Shown here piece after piece: positions 9,103-18,084 of a stretch of DNA of 64,000 bases. This DNA is from Rubrivivax sp. Its GTDB lineage: Bacteria > Pseudomonadota > Gammaproteobacteria > Burkholderiales > Burkholderiaceae_C. Location: NCBI GenBank assembly GCA_027490215.1, contig JAIXYO010000007.1:62001-126000 (forward strand). Reading direction: 5' to 3'. The position numbers were made by a program, and so were the translations under genes. The notes below the pieces were generated by a model. The model had not been told where the DNA came from, searched no databases, and was given only the letters and a program-made list of their open reading frames with translations. The number at the start of each line of letters is the position of its first letter. Position 1 is the stretch's first letter.

Positions 9103-11028
9103 TCAGCGTGCGAGGCGTGGCCGTTCCCTGAAGTCCCGGTAATCGAGCGCACTCGAAGGCGCCACGCACTGAAACGGCAGCTCGACGCCAGGCTTTGGCT
9201 CGGTTTCACAGGGCGCAAAAAAGCCCTTCGAAGCCACGTTGCGAAACTCACGCAGGCGAGCGGCAATGTGCCGCGCACGTTCAATGTCACCCACGCCGGC
9301 CAGTGCGGTGGCCCAGGCCACCATCAGCCGGGTGTCGAGCAGGAAGTGTTTCGCGCCGTCCATCGCGCGCAGCACCTCGGCGGGCGACTGGCTGGTGGTG
9401 GCCTCAGCGTAGTCGGCATGGTGCGAAAACAGCCAGCTGTGTCGCCCGGCCGCAATGCGCTCGGCCAGAGGCGGGGCATCGTCGGGAGGCTCGAAGATCG
9501 CGACCACCGGCAGGTAGTCGAGCACCGACGCCAAGCCGCCGGTCATCAGCATCAGCGCGGCTGTCAGCAAGGCAGCAGCTCGGGCTGTAATGCCCTGCTG
9601 AACCGAGGCCGCTCGCCGCGCGGTCGCGGGCGCCGCCAAGCCACGCCATCTCTGCGCGGACGAACGCGAAGCCGCACGTCCACGGCCGGCGGCACCTAGA
9701 CACAGCCCGAATGCGAATGCAGCCGGCAGCAGGAAATAGGCGTACCACAGCGGGTACTCGAGCAGGCTGTGCCAAGCCACCAGCAGCACCATCATCCACG
9801 CCGCGCGCAGCAGCAGCGCGCGTTCACGGTCAGGCTCTGCGCTGCCGTGGCGGCTGGCGCACCAGGCGCGCCACATCGCCCAGCTCATCAGCGCAGCGAC
9901 CACCGTGGCCAGCGGAACGCCCAGTTCGACCACCCACTGCAGCAGCAGGTTATGCGTGTGGTCGAAAAACGCCCCAGGCCGATGAGGAAACGGCGTCAGC
10001 GACCAGGCCAGATTGAACTCGCCCCACCCCACGCCGAGCCACGGCTGCTGCGCGATCAAGCCCAGCGTGTCGGACCAGATGCCGAAGCGTGAGCTGGAAA
10101 TGTCGGTCTCGCTGCGCAGCCGGGCGGCGCCACCGAACACATGGCCGGAAAGGTTGGCCCAGGTGGTCAGACCGCCCCAGCACAGCGCATAGATCAGCGG
10201 CGACATGCACAGCATCAGCCGCGATCGCCGTGACAGCGTGCGGTCAAGCGCGCCCCATACGGCCAGCGCCAACACGCCCAGCATGCCGGTGCGCGATGCG
10301 CTGAGCACCAGACCGAAGATAAAGCCGACCATCAGCGCCATCAAACCCGCGCGCGCCAGCCGCCAGCGCATGCCGTCGAGCGACTCCGACAACCACAGCG
10401 CGGCCACGAGCGCCCACAGCAGCAGACTGCTCAGGTGGTTGGGCTGCCGCAGATTGCCCGACGCGCGGCCCTCCAACGCGGTGCTGGCGATCCACTGGCC
10501 ATCGGCCCATTCGGGTGCGAACACCTGCACCATGCCCACCGCCAAGCTGAGCGCGCCGGCCACGACGAGCGCAATGCAGAGCGAACGAAACGCCGCCGGC
10601 CCACCGCCTGAATCCATCGTCGCCGCACCCACCACCGCCACCAGCCCGGCAGTCGCCAACAGGCCGATGGCCGACAAAGCCATGGAAGCCGGCAGGCCGT
10701 TCTGCGCCCAGGACAAGGCGCAGGCAGAGATCAACAACGCAAGAGCGAACAGCAAGGCCCGCAGCCCGCCACTCGTTCGCCCCGGCAGTGCAGCAGGCAA
10801 GCGGATCATCCGCAGCGCCAGCACCACACAGAACGCGCCCCAGCCCGACACCGCAGCCGCCTGGTTCAGGAAGGTGGCCGACGGCGGGACGTTGATGGCG
10901 AGCAATGCCGCTGGCACCACCGCAAGCAGGGCAGCCGCAGCCCAAAGCGGATGGGGAGCGGCGTTGTCAGGCGCAGTCGGCAAGGGGTGGGCGGGCGGAT
11001 GATTCAAGCGGCTAAGGGTCCAGCGCAA
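9103..11028 (-). CDS. PglL/Wzy-family O-oligosaccharyltransferase (protein or O-antigen glycan ligase)
   Basis: 641 residues with about a dozen transmembrane segments. The diagnostic O-antigen-ligase motif region is GVGWGEFNLAWSL, followed by FFDHTHNLLLQWVVELG, which resembles the PglL-type ligase signature with its essential His; a C-terminal Wzy_C_2-like soluble part follows. Enzymes of this type move undecaprenyl-linked oligosaccharides onto pilins or other periplasmic proteins. The start is a TTG at 11028 without a clear ribosome binding site and could be slightly downstream. It follows the TfpX/TfpZ-type gene by 48 bases on the same strand, which favours a pilin-glycosylation role over O-antigen ligation. 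Confidence 0.85.
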   Translation of the reverse strand: MRWTLSRLNHPPAHPLPTAPDNAAPHPLWAAAALLAVVPAALLAINVPPSATFLNQAAAVSGWGAFCVVLALRMIRLPAALPGRTSGGLRALLFALALLISACALSWAQNGLPASMALSAIGLLATAGLVAVVGAATMDSGGGPAAFRSLCIALVVAGALSLAVGMVQVFAPEWADGQWIASTALEGRASGNLRQPNHLSSLLLWALVAALWLSESLDGMRWRLARAGLMALMVGFIFGLVLSASRTGMLGVLALAVWGALDRTLSRRSRLMLCMSPLIYALCWGGLTTWANLSGHVFGGAARLRSETDISSSRFGIWSDTLGLIAQQPWLGVGWGEFNLAWSLTPFPHRPGAFFDHTHNLLLQWVVELGVPLATVVAALMSWAMWRAWCASRHGSAEPDRERALLLRAAWMMVLLVAWHSLLEYPLWYAYFLLPAAFAFGLCLGAAGRGRAASRSSAQRWRGLAAPATARRAASVQQGITARAAALLTAALMLMTGGLASVLDYLPVVAIFEPPDDAPPLAERIAAGRHSWLFSHHADYAEATTSQSPAEVLRAMDGAKHFLLDTRLMVAWATALAGVGDIERARHIAARLREFRNVASKGFFAPCETEPKPGVELPFQCVAPSSALDYRDFRERPRLAR

Positions 11029-11076
11029 AAACCAGCAACCCTACACCCGGCGACTTCAGGCATCCGTGACGGCGCG

Positions 11077-11835
11077 TCAGAAAAACCCGTCCACCGGCAG
11101 GTATCCCACCACCTTCGCGCCTGGCTCGGCAACCACCGTCACCCAGCTTTCGTTGCGCGACATCAGCGGCAGAAAGCGCAACGCCTGCGCCGGCTGGCCG
11201 GCCTCCTGCGCAATGCGAGCCACTTCGCCGGCCATCTCCGGATACTTGGCAAGTAGCACTGGCACTGGCTTCGCGGCCTTCCATGCAGTGTCCGCCAACG
11301 GGCCGTACTCGCGCCAGTACTTCGGCTGCAACGACAGATCGAAACCTGCCAGACCCAGCTCCAGCGCTTTCATCCTCTCGGCAGGGTCGGACGGCTTGAC
11401 GGCTGCAATCAGCCTCGGTCCCGTCCAGGGCAACTCCCTAAATGCTTCTGGCGCCTCGGCCAGCGACGTCGGCTCGATATCGGCTGCGGTCACGACCCGG
11501 AAGCGATCGATCTCGAACGCCAGCGCCACCGGCCGCGCCATCGCCATCGTGTAGAGCCCATAGCCGAAGGCCGCCAGTTGCAGCACCACGATCACCGCCA
11601 GGTCGCGTGTCAGCTCGGCCCGCCCCTTGCCCGGGCTGGCCGCGACAGCCGTCAGCGCCGGCCCCATCACCACGTCGACGGACACGATCAGCAGAAACAG
11701 GCTCGTGCCCCCGGCCAGCGTCGAAAACGGCGACGGGTACCAGACCAGAAACACAAGCGCAGCAGCGAGCGCGGCGATGAGGGCGCTGGCGAGAAGATGA
11801 AGAGAGGCGGCGCGCAGGCGGAAGGGCAAGGTCAT
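11077..11835 (-). CDS. TfpX/TfpZ-family type IV pilin accessory protein
   Basis: 252 residues: an N-terminal membrane region with three to four helices (about residues 12-95, including SLFLLIVSVDVVMGPALT) and a ~150-residue periplasmic C-terminal domain. The organisation and the VDVVMGPALT motif match TfpX/TfpZ proteins, small pilin accessory factors found beside specific pilin alleles in Pseudomonas, Acinetobacter and betaproteobacteria, where they affect pilin stability or assembly. It precedes the PglL-type ligase. The matching pilin is about 11 kb away (22705-23187) on the same strand, with a glycan cluster between. Confidence 0.82.
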   Translation of the reverse strand: MTLPFRLRAASLHLLASALIAALAAALVFLVWYPSPFSTLAGGTSLFLLIVSVDVVMGPALTAVAASPGKGRAELTRDLAVIVVLQLAAFGYGLYTMAMARPVALAFEIDRFRVVTAADIEPTSLAEAPEAFRELPWTGPRLIAAVKPSDPAERMKALELGLAGFDLSLQPKYWREYGPLADTAWKAAKPVPVLLAKYPEMAGEVARIAQEAGQPAQALRFLPLMSRNESWVTVVAEPGAKVVGYLPVDGFF

Positions 11836-11997
11836 GGTGTGAGCAGCATCAGAAAGTCGTCTCGCGGAATGCTGACTCTAGCTATTCGCTGATCAGCGCC
11901 AGAAATCCCAGTTTCGTGTACTGGCCTCGCCACGATATGTTGAGCCGCGGCGATCAAGGAGATCGCATCTGCGCAGCATTGGCTGAGAATGCAGCCA

Positions 11998-13125
11998 ATG
12001 CGCCTGCTTCATGTCATCACCGCTCTGGGCGTTGGCGGTGCCGAGAACATGCTTCTGAAGTTGCTGACCGCCCGATCGTTGGCGCACATTGATCAGCGAG
12101 TGGTCGCCATGCTTCCAGGCGGCGCGATGGCAGCGCCCATGCGGGCGGTGGGCGCGGTGGTAGACGAACTGAACCTGCTAGGTGGCGTGCCGGTGGTGAC
12201 GGGCAGTTTCCAGCTCGCTCGGCTGGCCCGCCGCTTCCAGCCGCAGCTCGTCCATGGCTGGCTCTACCACGGCAACCTTGGTGCGGCGCTGGCGCGTGCG
12301 GCAGTGCCCGGGCGGGCTCCGCTGATCTGGGGCATCCGCCAGTCCCTGCCCACGCTTGCCGGCGAGAACGCGTTTGCCCGTGCGGCCATCCACCTCAACA
12401 AGACCTTGTCAGGCCTGCCCGACTGCCTGCTGTTCAACTCGCACACCAGCCTTGAGCAACATCGCGCCTTTGGCCTTGAGATGCGCCAAGCGAGACACCT
12501 GCCCAATGGCTTCGATACCGAGCGCTTTGCACCGCGCGCGACAGACCGCGCGTGCTTGCGCGCCCAGTGGGGGGCAGACCAAGCCGACCTGCTGTTCGGC
12601 TTGGTGGCGCGCCACCACCCGGTCAAGGATCATGCGTGCTTCCTGCAGGCCGCACGCCGGGTGCTGGACGCTCGACCACAGGCGCGCTTCGTGATGGCAG
12701 GCACCGGGGTGGACCCTGGCAATACCGCGCTGGCGCGGCAGGTGGCCGACAGCGGTCTGGGCGACCGCGTGCACCTGCTGGGCGAGCGGCGGGACGTTCC
12801 TGCGGTGCTGGCGGCGCTGGATGTATTCGTGTCTGCATCACGAGCCGAGGCCTTTTCCAATGCGGTAGGCGAGGCCATGGCTTGCGCGCTGCCCTGCGTG
12901 GTAACAGCTGTGGGCGATTCAGCTCACGTGGTGGCCGACACCGGTCTGGTGGTGCCACCGGCACAGCCCGATGCCCTTGCAGCTGCCATGCTGCGCCTGG
13001 CGGATCTTGGTACCAGCGGCCGAGCGGCCTGGGGTGCGCGGGCGCGGGCCCGCATCGAGTCGAACTTCAGCCTGGACGCCGTGGCTACGCAGCACGCCGA
13101 GCTGTACCGAGAACTGATGGCCTGA
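11998..13125 (+). CDS. Glycosyltransferase family 4
   Basis: 375 residues with the GT-B fold typical of GT4. The N-terminal RLLHVITALGVGGAE loop is the classic glycine-rich acceptor-side motif; the C-terminal donor domain has GLVARHHPVKDH and the SRAEAFSNAVGEAMACALP signature (E-x7-E). An alternative ATG lies nine bases upstream. The downstream asnB starts two bases after its stop, so the two are surely co-transcribed. The sugar transferred cannot be predicted from sequence. It is divergent from the pilin accessory gene. Confidence 0.88.
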   Translation: MRLLHVITALGVGGAENMLLKLLTARSLAHIDQRVVAMLPGGAMAAPMRAVGAVVDELNLLGGVPVVTGSFQLARLARRFQPQLVHGWLYHGNLGAALARAAVPGRAPLIWGIRQSLPTLAGENAFARAAIHLNKTLSGLPDCLLFNSHTSLEQHRAFGLEMRQARHLPNGFDTERFAPRATDRACLRAQWGADQADLLFGLVARHHPVKDHACFLQAARRVLDARPQARFVMAGTGVDPGNTALARQVADSGLGDRVHLLGERRDVPAVLAALDVFVSASRAEAFSNAVGEAMACALPCVVTAVGDSAHVVADTGLVVPPAQPDALAAAMLRLADLGTSGRAAWGARARARIESNFSLDAVATQHAELYRELMA

Positions 13126-13127
13126 AC

Positions 13128-15062
13128 ATGTGCGGCATCGCGGGCTTCTTCGCGACCAACACCCTGCCTCAACAGGCTGGGGAATGGGTGCGCGCCATGG
13201 GTGACAGCTTGGCTCACCGCGGCCCCGATGGACGCGACGAGTGGCTGGACGAAGGCGCCGGCATCGCCCTGGCACATCGCCGCCTGTCCATCGTCGATTT
13301 GTCGCCCGCAGGCCGGCAGCCGATGACCAGTGCCGACGGCCGCTGGGTCATCGTCTTCAACGGTGAGATCTACAACCACCCGGAGCTGCGCCGCCAGTTG
13401 GAAGCGGCCGGCCTGGCACCGGTCTGGCGTGGCCACTCCGACACCGAGACGCTGCTGGCAGCTATAGCGGCCTGGGGGCTGGTAACGGCGTTGCAGCGCG
13501 CCGTGGGCATGTTCGCCATGGCCGTGTGGGACCGCCAGTCGCGCGCCCTCACGTTGGCACGCGACCGCCTGGGCGAGAAGCCTCTCTATTACGGCGTGCA
13601 GAACGGCGTGCTGCTGTTCGGTTCGGAGTTGAAAGCACTGCGCGTGCACCCAGCGTTCAGCGGTGGCATCGACTCGGGCGCCTTGTCGCTTCTCTTGCGC
13701 CATGGCTACGTGCCGGCGCCCTGGTCCATCTACCGCGGCATCCGCAAGTTGCTGCCTGGCACATTGCTGACGCTGTCGCGGCCCAGCGATGCCGATACCG
13801 CGCCCACTGCGTACTGGTCGGTGCAGGAGCAAGCGATGGCCGGCGCACGCGATCCGCTCTCGCTGTCGGACGCCGACGCAGTGGAGACGCTGGACCGGCT
13901 GCTGCGCCAGTCCATCGAAGGCCAGCGCATGGCCGACGTGCCGCTGGGTGCGTTCCTGTCTGGCGGCATCGACTCGTCCACCACGGTCGCGGTGATGCAG
14001 GCCTTGTCGAGCCAGCCGGTGCGCACCTTCACCATTGCGCTGCCCGACGCCACCCTGGACGAATCGGCCCACGCACGCGCCGTGGCCCGTCATCTGGGCA
14101 CACAGCACACCGAGCTCATGGTCACCGCACAGGAAGCGCAGCAGGTGATCCCGAAGCTGCCAGGTTTGTACTGCGAGCCCTTTGCCGATGCCTCGCAGAT
14201 CCCCACTTTCCTGGTCAGCCAGCTGGCTCGGCGAGACGTGACTGTGGCGCTGTCGGGCGATGCAGGTGACGAGCTGTTTTGCGGTTATGACCGCTATCAC
14301 TGGGCGCAGCGCGTGGCGGCCGTGCCACTGGCGCTGCGCCGAAGCTGCGGTGCGGTGCTGCGGGCACTGCCTGCCGAGTTCTGGAGCGCGCTATTGGCGC
14401 CAGTGTCGCCCTGGTTGCCCCGCGAGTTACGCGAAGGCGACCGTGCCGACCGCCTGCGCAAGCTGGCCAGCGTGCTGGGTGCGCGGCGCAACGATGACGT
14501 TTACCGCCAGATGGTGAAATTCTGGCCCGATGGTCACAGCCCCGTGCTGGGTGCGACCGAACCGCTCACGGCCTTCACAGAACCCGTGCCGTCAATCCCC
14601 GAATTCGCGTCGCGGATGATGCTCCTGGACCTGCGCAGCTATCTGCCGGACGACATCCTGGTGAAGGTCGACCGCGCCGCGATGGCGGCCTCACTGGAAA
14701 CACGCGTGCCTTTGCTCGACCATCGCATCGTCGAGTTCGCGCTGCGCCTGCCGCTGCAGCAGAAGATGCGCGCCGGCCAGGGCAAGTGGGTACTGCGCCA
14801 GGTGCTGGACCGCTACGTACCGCGCGCCCTGGTCGAGCGGCCCAAGCTGGGCTTCGGTATCCCCATCCACGCCTGGTTGCGCGGCCCGCTGCGCGGCTGG
14901 GCTGAAGACCTGCTGAACGAAAGCAGCCTGCGCCAAGCAGGCCAATTGGACCCGGCGCCCGTTCGCCAACTGTGGCGGGAACACCTGGCCGGGCGCAACG
15001 ATTGGGGCTACCGGCTGTGGCCAGTGTTGATGTTTGAGGCTTGGCGTCGCGCCAACAGTTAG
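13128..15062 (+). CDS. asnB: Asparagine synthase (glutamine-hydrolysing), glycan-cluster type
   Basis: 644 residues. Cys2 is the glutaminase nucleophile (MCGIAGFF start), the class II amidotransferase domain continues with LAHRGPDG and VFNGEIYNH, and the synthetase domain has the ATP-binding SGGIDSS PP-loop. The start is fixed because Cys2 must be N-terminal; the frame's longer upstream extension overlaps the glycosyltransferase and is rejected. AsnB paralogues in polysaccharide clusters often amidate uronic acids or other glycan carboxylates rather than making asparagine. Odd detail: a second SGGIDS string occurs around residue 183 (HPAFSGGIDSGAL), where relatives usually have a different sequence. 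Confidence 0.93.
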   Translation: MCGIAGFFATNTLPQQAGEWVRAMGDSLAHRGPDGRDEWLDEGAGIALAHRRLSIVDLSPAGRQPMTSADGRWVIVFNGEIYNHPELRRQLEAAGLAPVWRGHSDTETLLAAIAAWGLVTALQRAVGMFAMAVWDRQSRALTLARDRLGEKPLYYGVQNGVLLFGSELKALRVHPAFSGGIDSGALSLLLRHGYVPAPWSIYRGIRKLLPGTLLTLSRPSDADTAPTAYWSVQEQAMAGARDPLSLSDADAVETLDRLLRQSIEGQRMADVPLGAFLSGGIDSSTTVAVMQALSSQPVRTFTIALPDATLDESAHARAVARHLGTQHTELMVTAQEAQQVIPKLPGLYCEPFADASQIPTFLVSQLARRDVTVALSGDAGDELFCGYDRYHWAQRVAAVPLALRRSCGAVLRALPAEFWSALLAPVSPWLPRELREGDRADRLRKLASVLGARRNDDVYRQMVKFWPDGHSPVLGATEPLTAFTEPVPSIPEFASRMMLLDLRSYLPDDILVKVDRAAMAASLETRVPLLDHRIVEFALRLPLQQKMRAGQGKWVLRQVLDRYVPRALVERPKLGFGIPIHAWLRGPLRGWAEDLLNESSLRQAGQLDPAPVRQLWREHLAGRNDWGYRLWPVLMFEAWRRANS

Positions 15063-15175
15063 CAAGGAGCAGCCAGCGCATGAGTGGCACATGGCCAGCC
15101 GCTTCGGCAGCGAGTACAGGTCTGGCCGACCCGCTTGAAGCCTGGACAGAAGTTGTTTTAGGGCCGGGCTATGGG

Positions 15176-16048
15176 TCAAGCGCTGGCAACAAAAAGTCGC
15201 TTCAGCGCCGCCAGACTTCCTCGCAGCAGGATCCCTCCGTAGACCAGTCCATAAAAAACAATGAGCCGGCATTGCCAGAGTCGGCAACGGCCCCAGGGCT
15301 GATGGCGCTCGCGGGCGAGCGTGGCCAGACTGTTCAAGAGCAGATAGTTCTTCAGGTGAACTTTTAAGGAAACGCTCTTGCTGCTGTTGGCCGCATGCTG
15401 GTACCAAACGCCAGACTTCTTCGTGCTGAGTACGACCTCCAAACTGAGGTTGTTGAGGCACAGCTTCAGCACAGAATAGATATCCGAAGACAGGACATCG
15501 AATTCATAGAAGCCTGACTTCAAGGCCGCTTCGCGCCTGTAAAGCGTCGTCATGTGCGAGAAATTGTTGCGATCGAAGAAACCCAAAAAGTACTCGCGTG
15601 CAGTGATGACGGATTCCGGTTCGTGCCCAATCGAGTTTGGTGACTTCAAAGCCTTTACGCGATCGCCACGCACCTCATGAGCGCCCTGGTAGAACAGGAC
15701 ATGGCTTTCGCCTCGCTCTTGAATGGCCTTGATAGCCTCTGCAACAAATTCGTGGTTGGTTAGGAAGTCGTCCCCGTCCAGGTTCATGACCCAGTCGGCG
15801 GTTGTGTAGTCGTGCAGGGCACACCGATAGTTGCGCACCCGACCGCCGTTAGTGGGGGCGCAGTGATAGGCGATCTTGCCTCCCTGGATATGGGCCTGCA
15901 GCACGCCGCGCGTGTCGTCTGTCGACCCATCATCGGCAACAACGACCTGCAGATTGGGATAGCTTTGCGCCAGCACGGAACCCACGGCCCGGTTGATGAA
16001 GGCGGCCTGGTTGTAGGTCGGAATGATGACGCAGACGCTTGGCAGCAT
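15176..16048 (-). CDS. Glycosyltransferase family 2
   Basis: 290 residues with a GT-A fold. CVIIPTYNQAAFINRAVGSV opens the nucleotide-binding region, VVADDGSTDDT follows, and VMNLDGDDF is the DXD-like metal site. The C-terminus has a hydrophobic patch (LIVFYGLVYGGILL) that may anchor it to the membrane. The ATG at 16048 is chosen; a TTG at 16063 would almost touch the preceding stop. Codon use and base composition are visibly less GC-rich than in flanking genes, as in the adjacent methyltransferase gene. Last gene of the minus-strand glycan operon, convergent with asnB. Confidence 0.85.
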   Translation of the reverse strand: MLPSVCVIIPTYNQAAFINRAVGSVLAQSYPNLQVVVADDGSTDDTRGVLQAHIQGGKIAYHCAPTNGGRVRNYRCALHDYTTADWVMNLDGDDFLTNHEFVAEAIKAIQERGESHVLFYQGAHEVRGDRVKALKSPNSIGHEPESVITAREYFLGFFDRNNFSHMTTLYRREAALKSGFYEFDVLSSDIYSVLKLCLNNLSLEVVLSTKKSGVWYQHAANSSKSVSLKVHLKNYLLLNSLATLARERHQPWGRCRLWQCRLIVFYGLVYGGILLRGSLAALKRLFVASA

Positions 16049-16063
16049 TCGATGTCCGTTCAA

Positions 16064-16663
16064 CTACCGACGCGCCACCACGAAGTGGACTTCGTAGCAG
16101 GGAATCAATCCACTCCAGCTGTCCTCGTACCACTCCTTCATGAACGTGCAGCAGTTGAACAACTGCTTCCAGATCCACCGGATGGGCATGTTGATGATGA
16201 GAGGTGACTTGAAATTCAGTCGCACCGCAACCAGGCGCAGGCTGTTCTGTCTGACGTAACTGGGCACCTTTCTCGACAAGAGGTCATCGTCAACCAAATA
16301 GGACAGCGAATACAGCCCGAAGGGCGTTCGATGCGTGTAGTCCGAATAGAAATAGGCGTTGGAAAAGTGCGGGACGATGATGTCGATCTGCCCTGCCGGC
16401 TTCAGGACGCGTTCAATCAGTTGAAGCAGCAGCGGCACGTCCGGCACATGTTCGAAGAAGTGCGACGCATGCACCCTGTCGACAGAAGACTCGGGGAACG
16501 CCCGCAGGATGTCGTACACGTCACCGACGATGTCTACCCCTGGAGCATCCAGCGCGTCAACGCCGATCCAGCTGCCGGCCCGCTTGTAGTTCCCACAGCC
16601 CAAATCCAGATTGACCGTACTCAGATTTCCGAGATTGGCGAGTGTGTTCTGCTTGTCTTTCAT
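16064..16663 (-). CDS. Class I SAM-dependent methyltransferase
   Basis: 199 residues. Motif I NLDLGCGNYKRAGSWIGVDA binds AdoMet and motif II-like DIVGDVYDIL follows; SSVDRVHASHFFEHV and VLKPAGQIDIIVPHF are typical of small methyltransferases (Methyltransf_11 type) found in glycan clusters. The start at 16663 has TAGGTG about eight bases upstream; the 17 extra codons upstream are not supported. The stop is 15 bases before the next glycosyltransferase start. It probably methylates a sugar of the glycan; the substrate is unknown. Base composition is less GC-rich than in neighbours. Confidence 0.82.
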   Translation of the reverse strand: MKDKQNTLANLGNLSTVNLDLGCGNYKRAGSWIGVDALDAPGVDIVGDVYDILRAFPESSVDRVHASHFFEHVPDVPLLLQLIERVLKPAGQIDIIVPHFSNAYFYSDYTHRTPFGLYSLSYLVDDDLLSRKVPSYVRQNSLRLVAVRLNFKSPLIINMPIRWIWKQLFNCCTFMKEWYEDSWSGLIPCYEVHFVVARR

Positions 16664-16752
16664 GCGCACACCTAGATGACTTGCCCCATCAAATGTATGA
16701 CGCCCGTTGCACAAAGCTTGCTGCAGCGAGCCAGGTTTATCCGCCCTTCGCG

Positions 16753-18084
16753 CTACGGCATCAGCCTGGCAAAGCGCAATCTCAACGCGAATCCAGCCAT
16801 CAACGCCGTTACCAGATACATCAAGGCGGTCGCCACTAGAAGTCCCTGCACACCAAGCCAGGGCACCAGAAGTGCGCTGAACACGACTTTCGTCAGCAAA
16901 CCCGAGGCTGTCACGATGGCCAGGAATCCAACTGCACGCTCCGAGGCCAGTGCGGTCACCATGACCAAGCCCACCAGAAACAACGGTACCTGCAGCATGC
17001 CCAAGCGCAGCAGCGTGGCCACCTGCTCTCGACTCTGCTGTGTGAATTGGCCTCGCTCGAAGATGCCTCCCACGATGGGGTCGGCCAAGGCGGCAATCAA
17101 GATCCCGATCAAGCTGCCTGCACCTGCTGCAGCCAGGGACCAGCGCAACACCGTCTTGCGTGCCTCGGCGGGGTTGCTAGCCATCAACTGAGACAAGAGC
17201 GGTAGGCCGGCACGCTGCAGTCCCAGCCCAGTCAGGCTGAGCAGGCCCAACACCAGCCGGTTGGCGTAGCTCAGCGTGGCGACTTGGCCCTCCCCCAATC
17301 GCGCTGCGAAGAAGGGATCGACCAGGGGCGTCAGTGCGAAGAGCATCTGCCCCGCCAGCAAAGTGAACGCAGCCTGCCTGAAGCCCACCCACTCGACGGA
17401 GGAAGTGCCCAATCGTGGCGTGGGCAGCGACTGCGTTCCCCGCAGCGCGCAGGCCAAGGCCACCAGCTGGATGCCGGCGGCCAGCGTCGTGCCCCAAAAC
17501 AACACCATGCCTGACGACACCAGGACCAGCACCACCATGGCAACAGGCGGCAGGGCCTCGAGAAGGGTCAGCACACGTCCGCGAGATGCGATAAGCCAAG
17601 CGGACATCACGGCGCTCACCAGGGTCAGCGGTAAAGCCAGAATGATCTGCGATGCCCCGGCCTCTGCAAAGGTCGCTGCGCTGGCCTGAAGCCCTGTGAG
17701 GTTGCTGGTGACCAGTGCATGCAAGGCCAGCCACGCGAATGGAAGCGCGAACACCGCGACAAGAAGCGTCCAACCAAACATTTCGCTACGCCACAAGCTC
17801 AAACCGCCGTCGCCCTGGCGACGCAACGAAGCTTCTGCAGGCGGAACCAAAAGTGTGAGCATGGCCAGCACAAAGGCGGCCGGCCAGTTCACCAGCGTCA
17901 GCAAGAACTGATAGGCATCCACGACGGGTCCAGTACCGTAGCGCCATGCAATGGCAGCGTCCTGCGCCACTCTTGAAACGCTGGCGACAGCAGCGAAAAG
18001 CGAGATAACCACCGTAGCCCGCACCATCGCTCGGTCAATCGTGCGATCGCCGTCAACCTCACCGGCTGTGGCTTGGCGCTTCAT
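16753..18084 (-). CDS. MurJ/MVF-family lipid flippase
   Basis: 443 residues, about 12-14 hydrophobic helices. The N-terminus (ATVVISLFAAVASVSRVAQD) and the central ALTPLVDPFFAARLGEG and LSYANRLV segments resemble MurJ-type MOP-superfamily flippases (typical ...DPxxAxxLGxGxVSxLxYAxRL). Its setting in a glycan operon suggests it flips the undecaprenyl-linked oligosaccharide (Wzx role), not lipid II. The ATG at 18084 overlaps the preceding glycosyltransferase stop by four bases (ATGA), so it is translationally coupled. The 52 extra upstream codons in frame are rejected for that reason. Confidence 0.84.
   Translation of the reverse strand: MKRQATAGEVDGDRTIDRAMVRATVVISLFAAVASVSRVAQDAAIAWRYGTGPVVDAYQFLLTLVNWPAAFVLAMLTLLVPPAEASLRRQGDGGLSLWRSEMFGWTLLVAVFALPFAWLALHALVTSNLTGLQASAATFAEAGASQIILALPLTLVSAVMSAWLIASRGRVLTLLEALPPVAMVVLVLVSSGMVLFWGTTLAAGIQLVALACALRGTQSLPTPRLGTSSVEWVGFRQAAFTLLAGQMLFALTPLVDPFFAARLGEGQVATLSYANRLVLGLLSLTGLGLQRAGLPLLSQLMASNPAEARKTVLRWSLAAAGAGSLIGILIAALADPIVGGIFERGQFTQQSREQVATLLRLGMLQVPLFLVGLVMVTALASERAVGFLAIVTASGLLTKVVFSALLVPWLGVQGLLVATALMYLVTALMAGFALRLRFARLMP

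Noticed and set aside
12552-13127. 192-codon N-terminal extension of the asnB frame
   Set aside because: Overlaps the glycosyltransferase in another frame, and class II amidotransferases need Cys at position 2.
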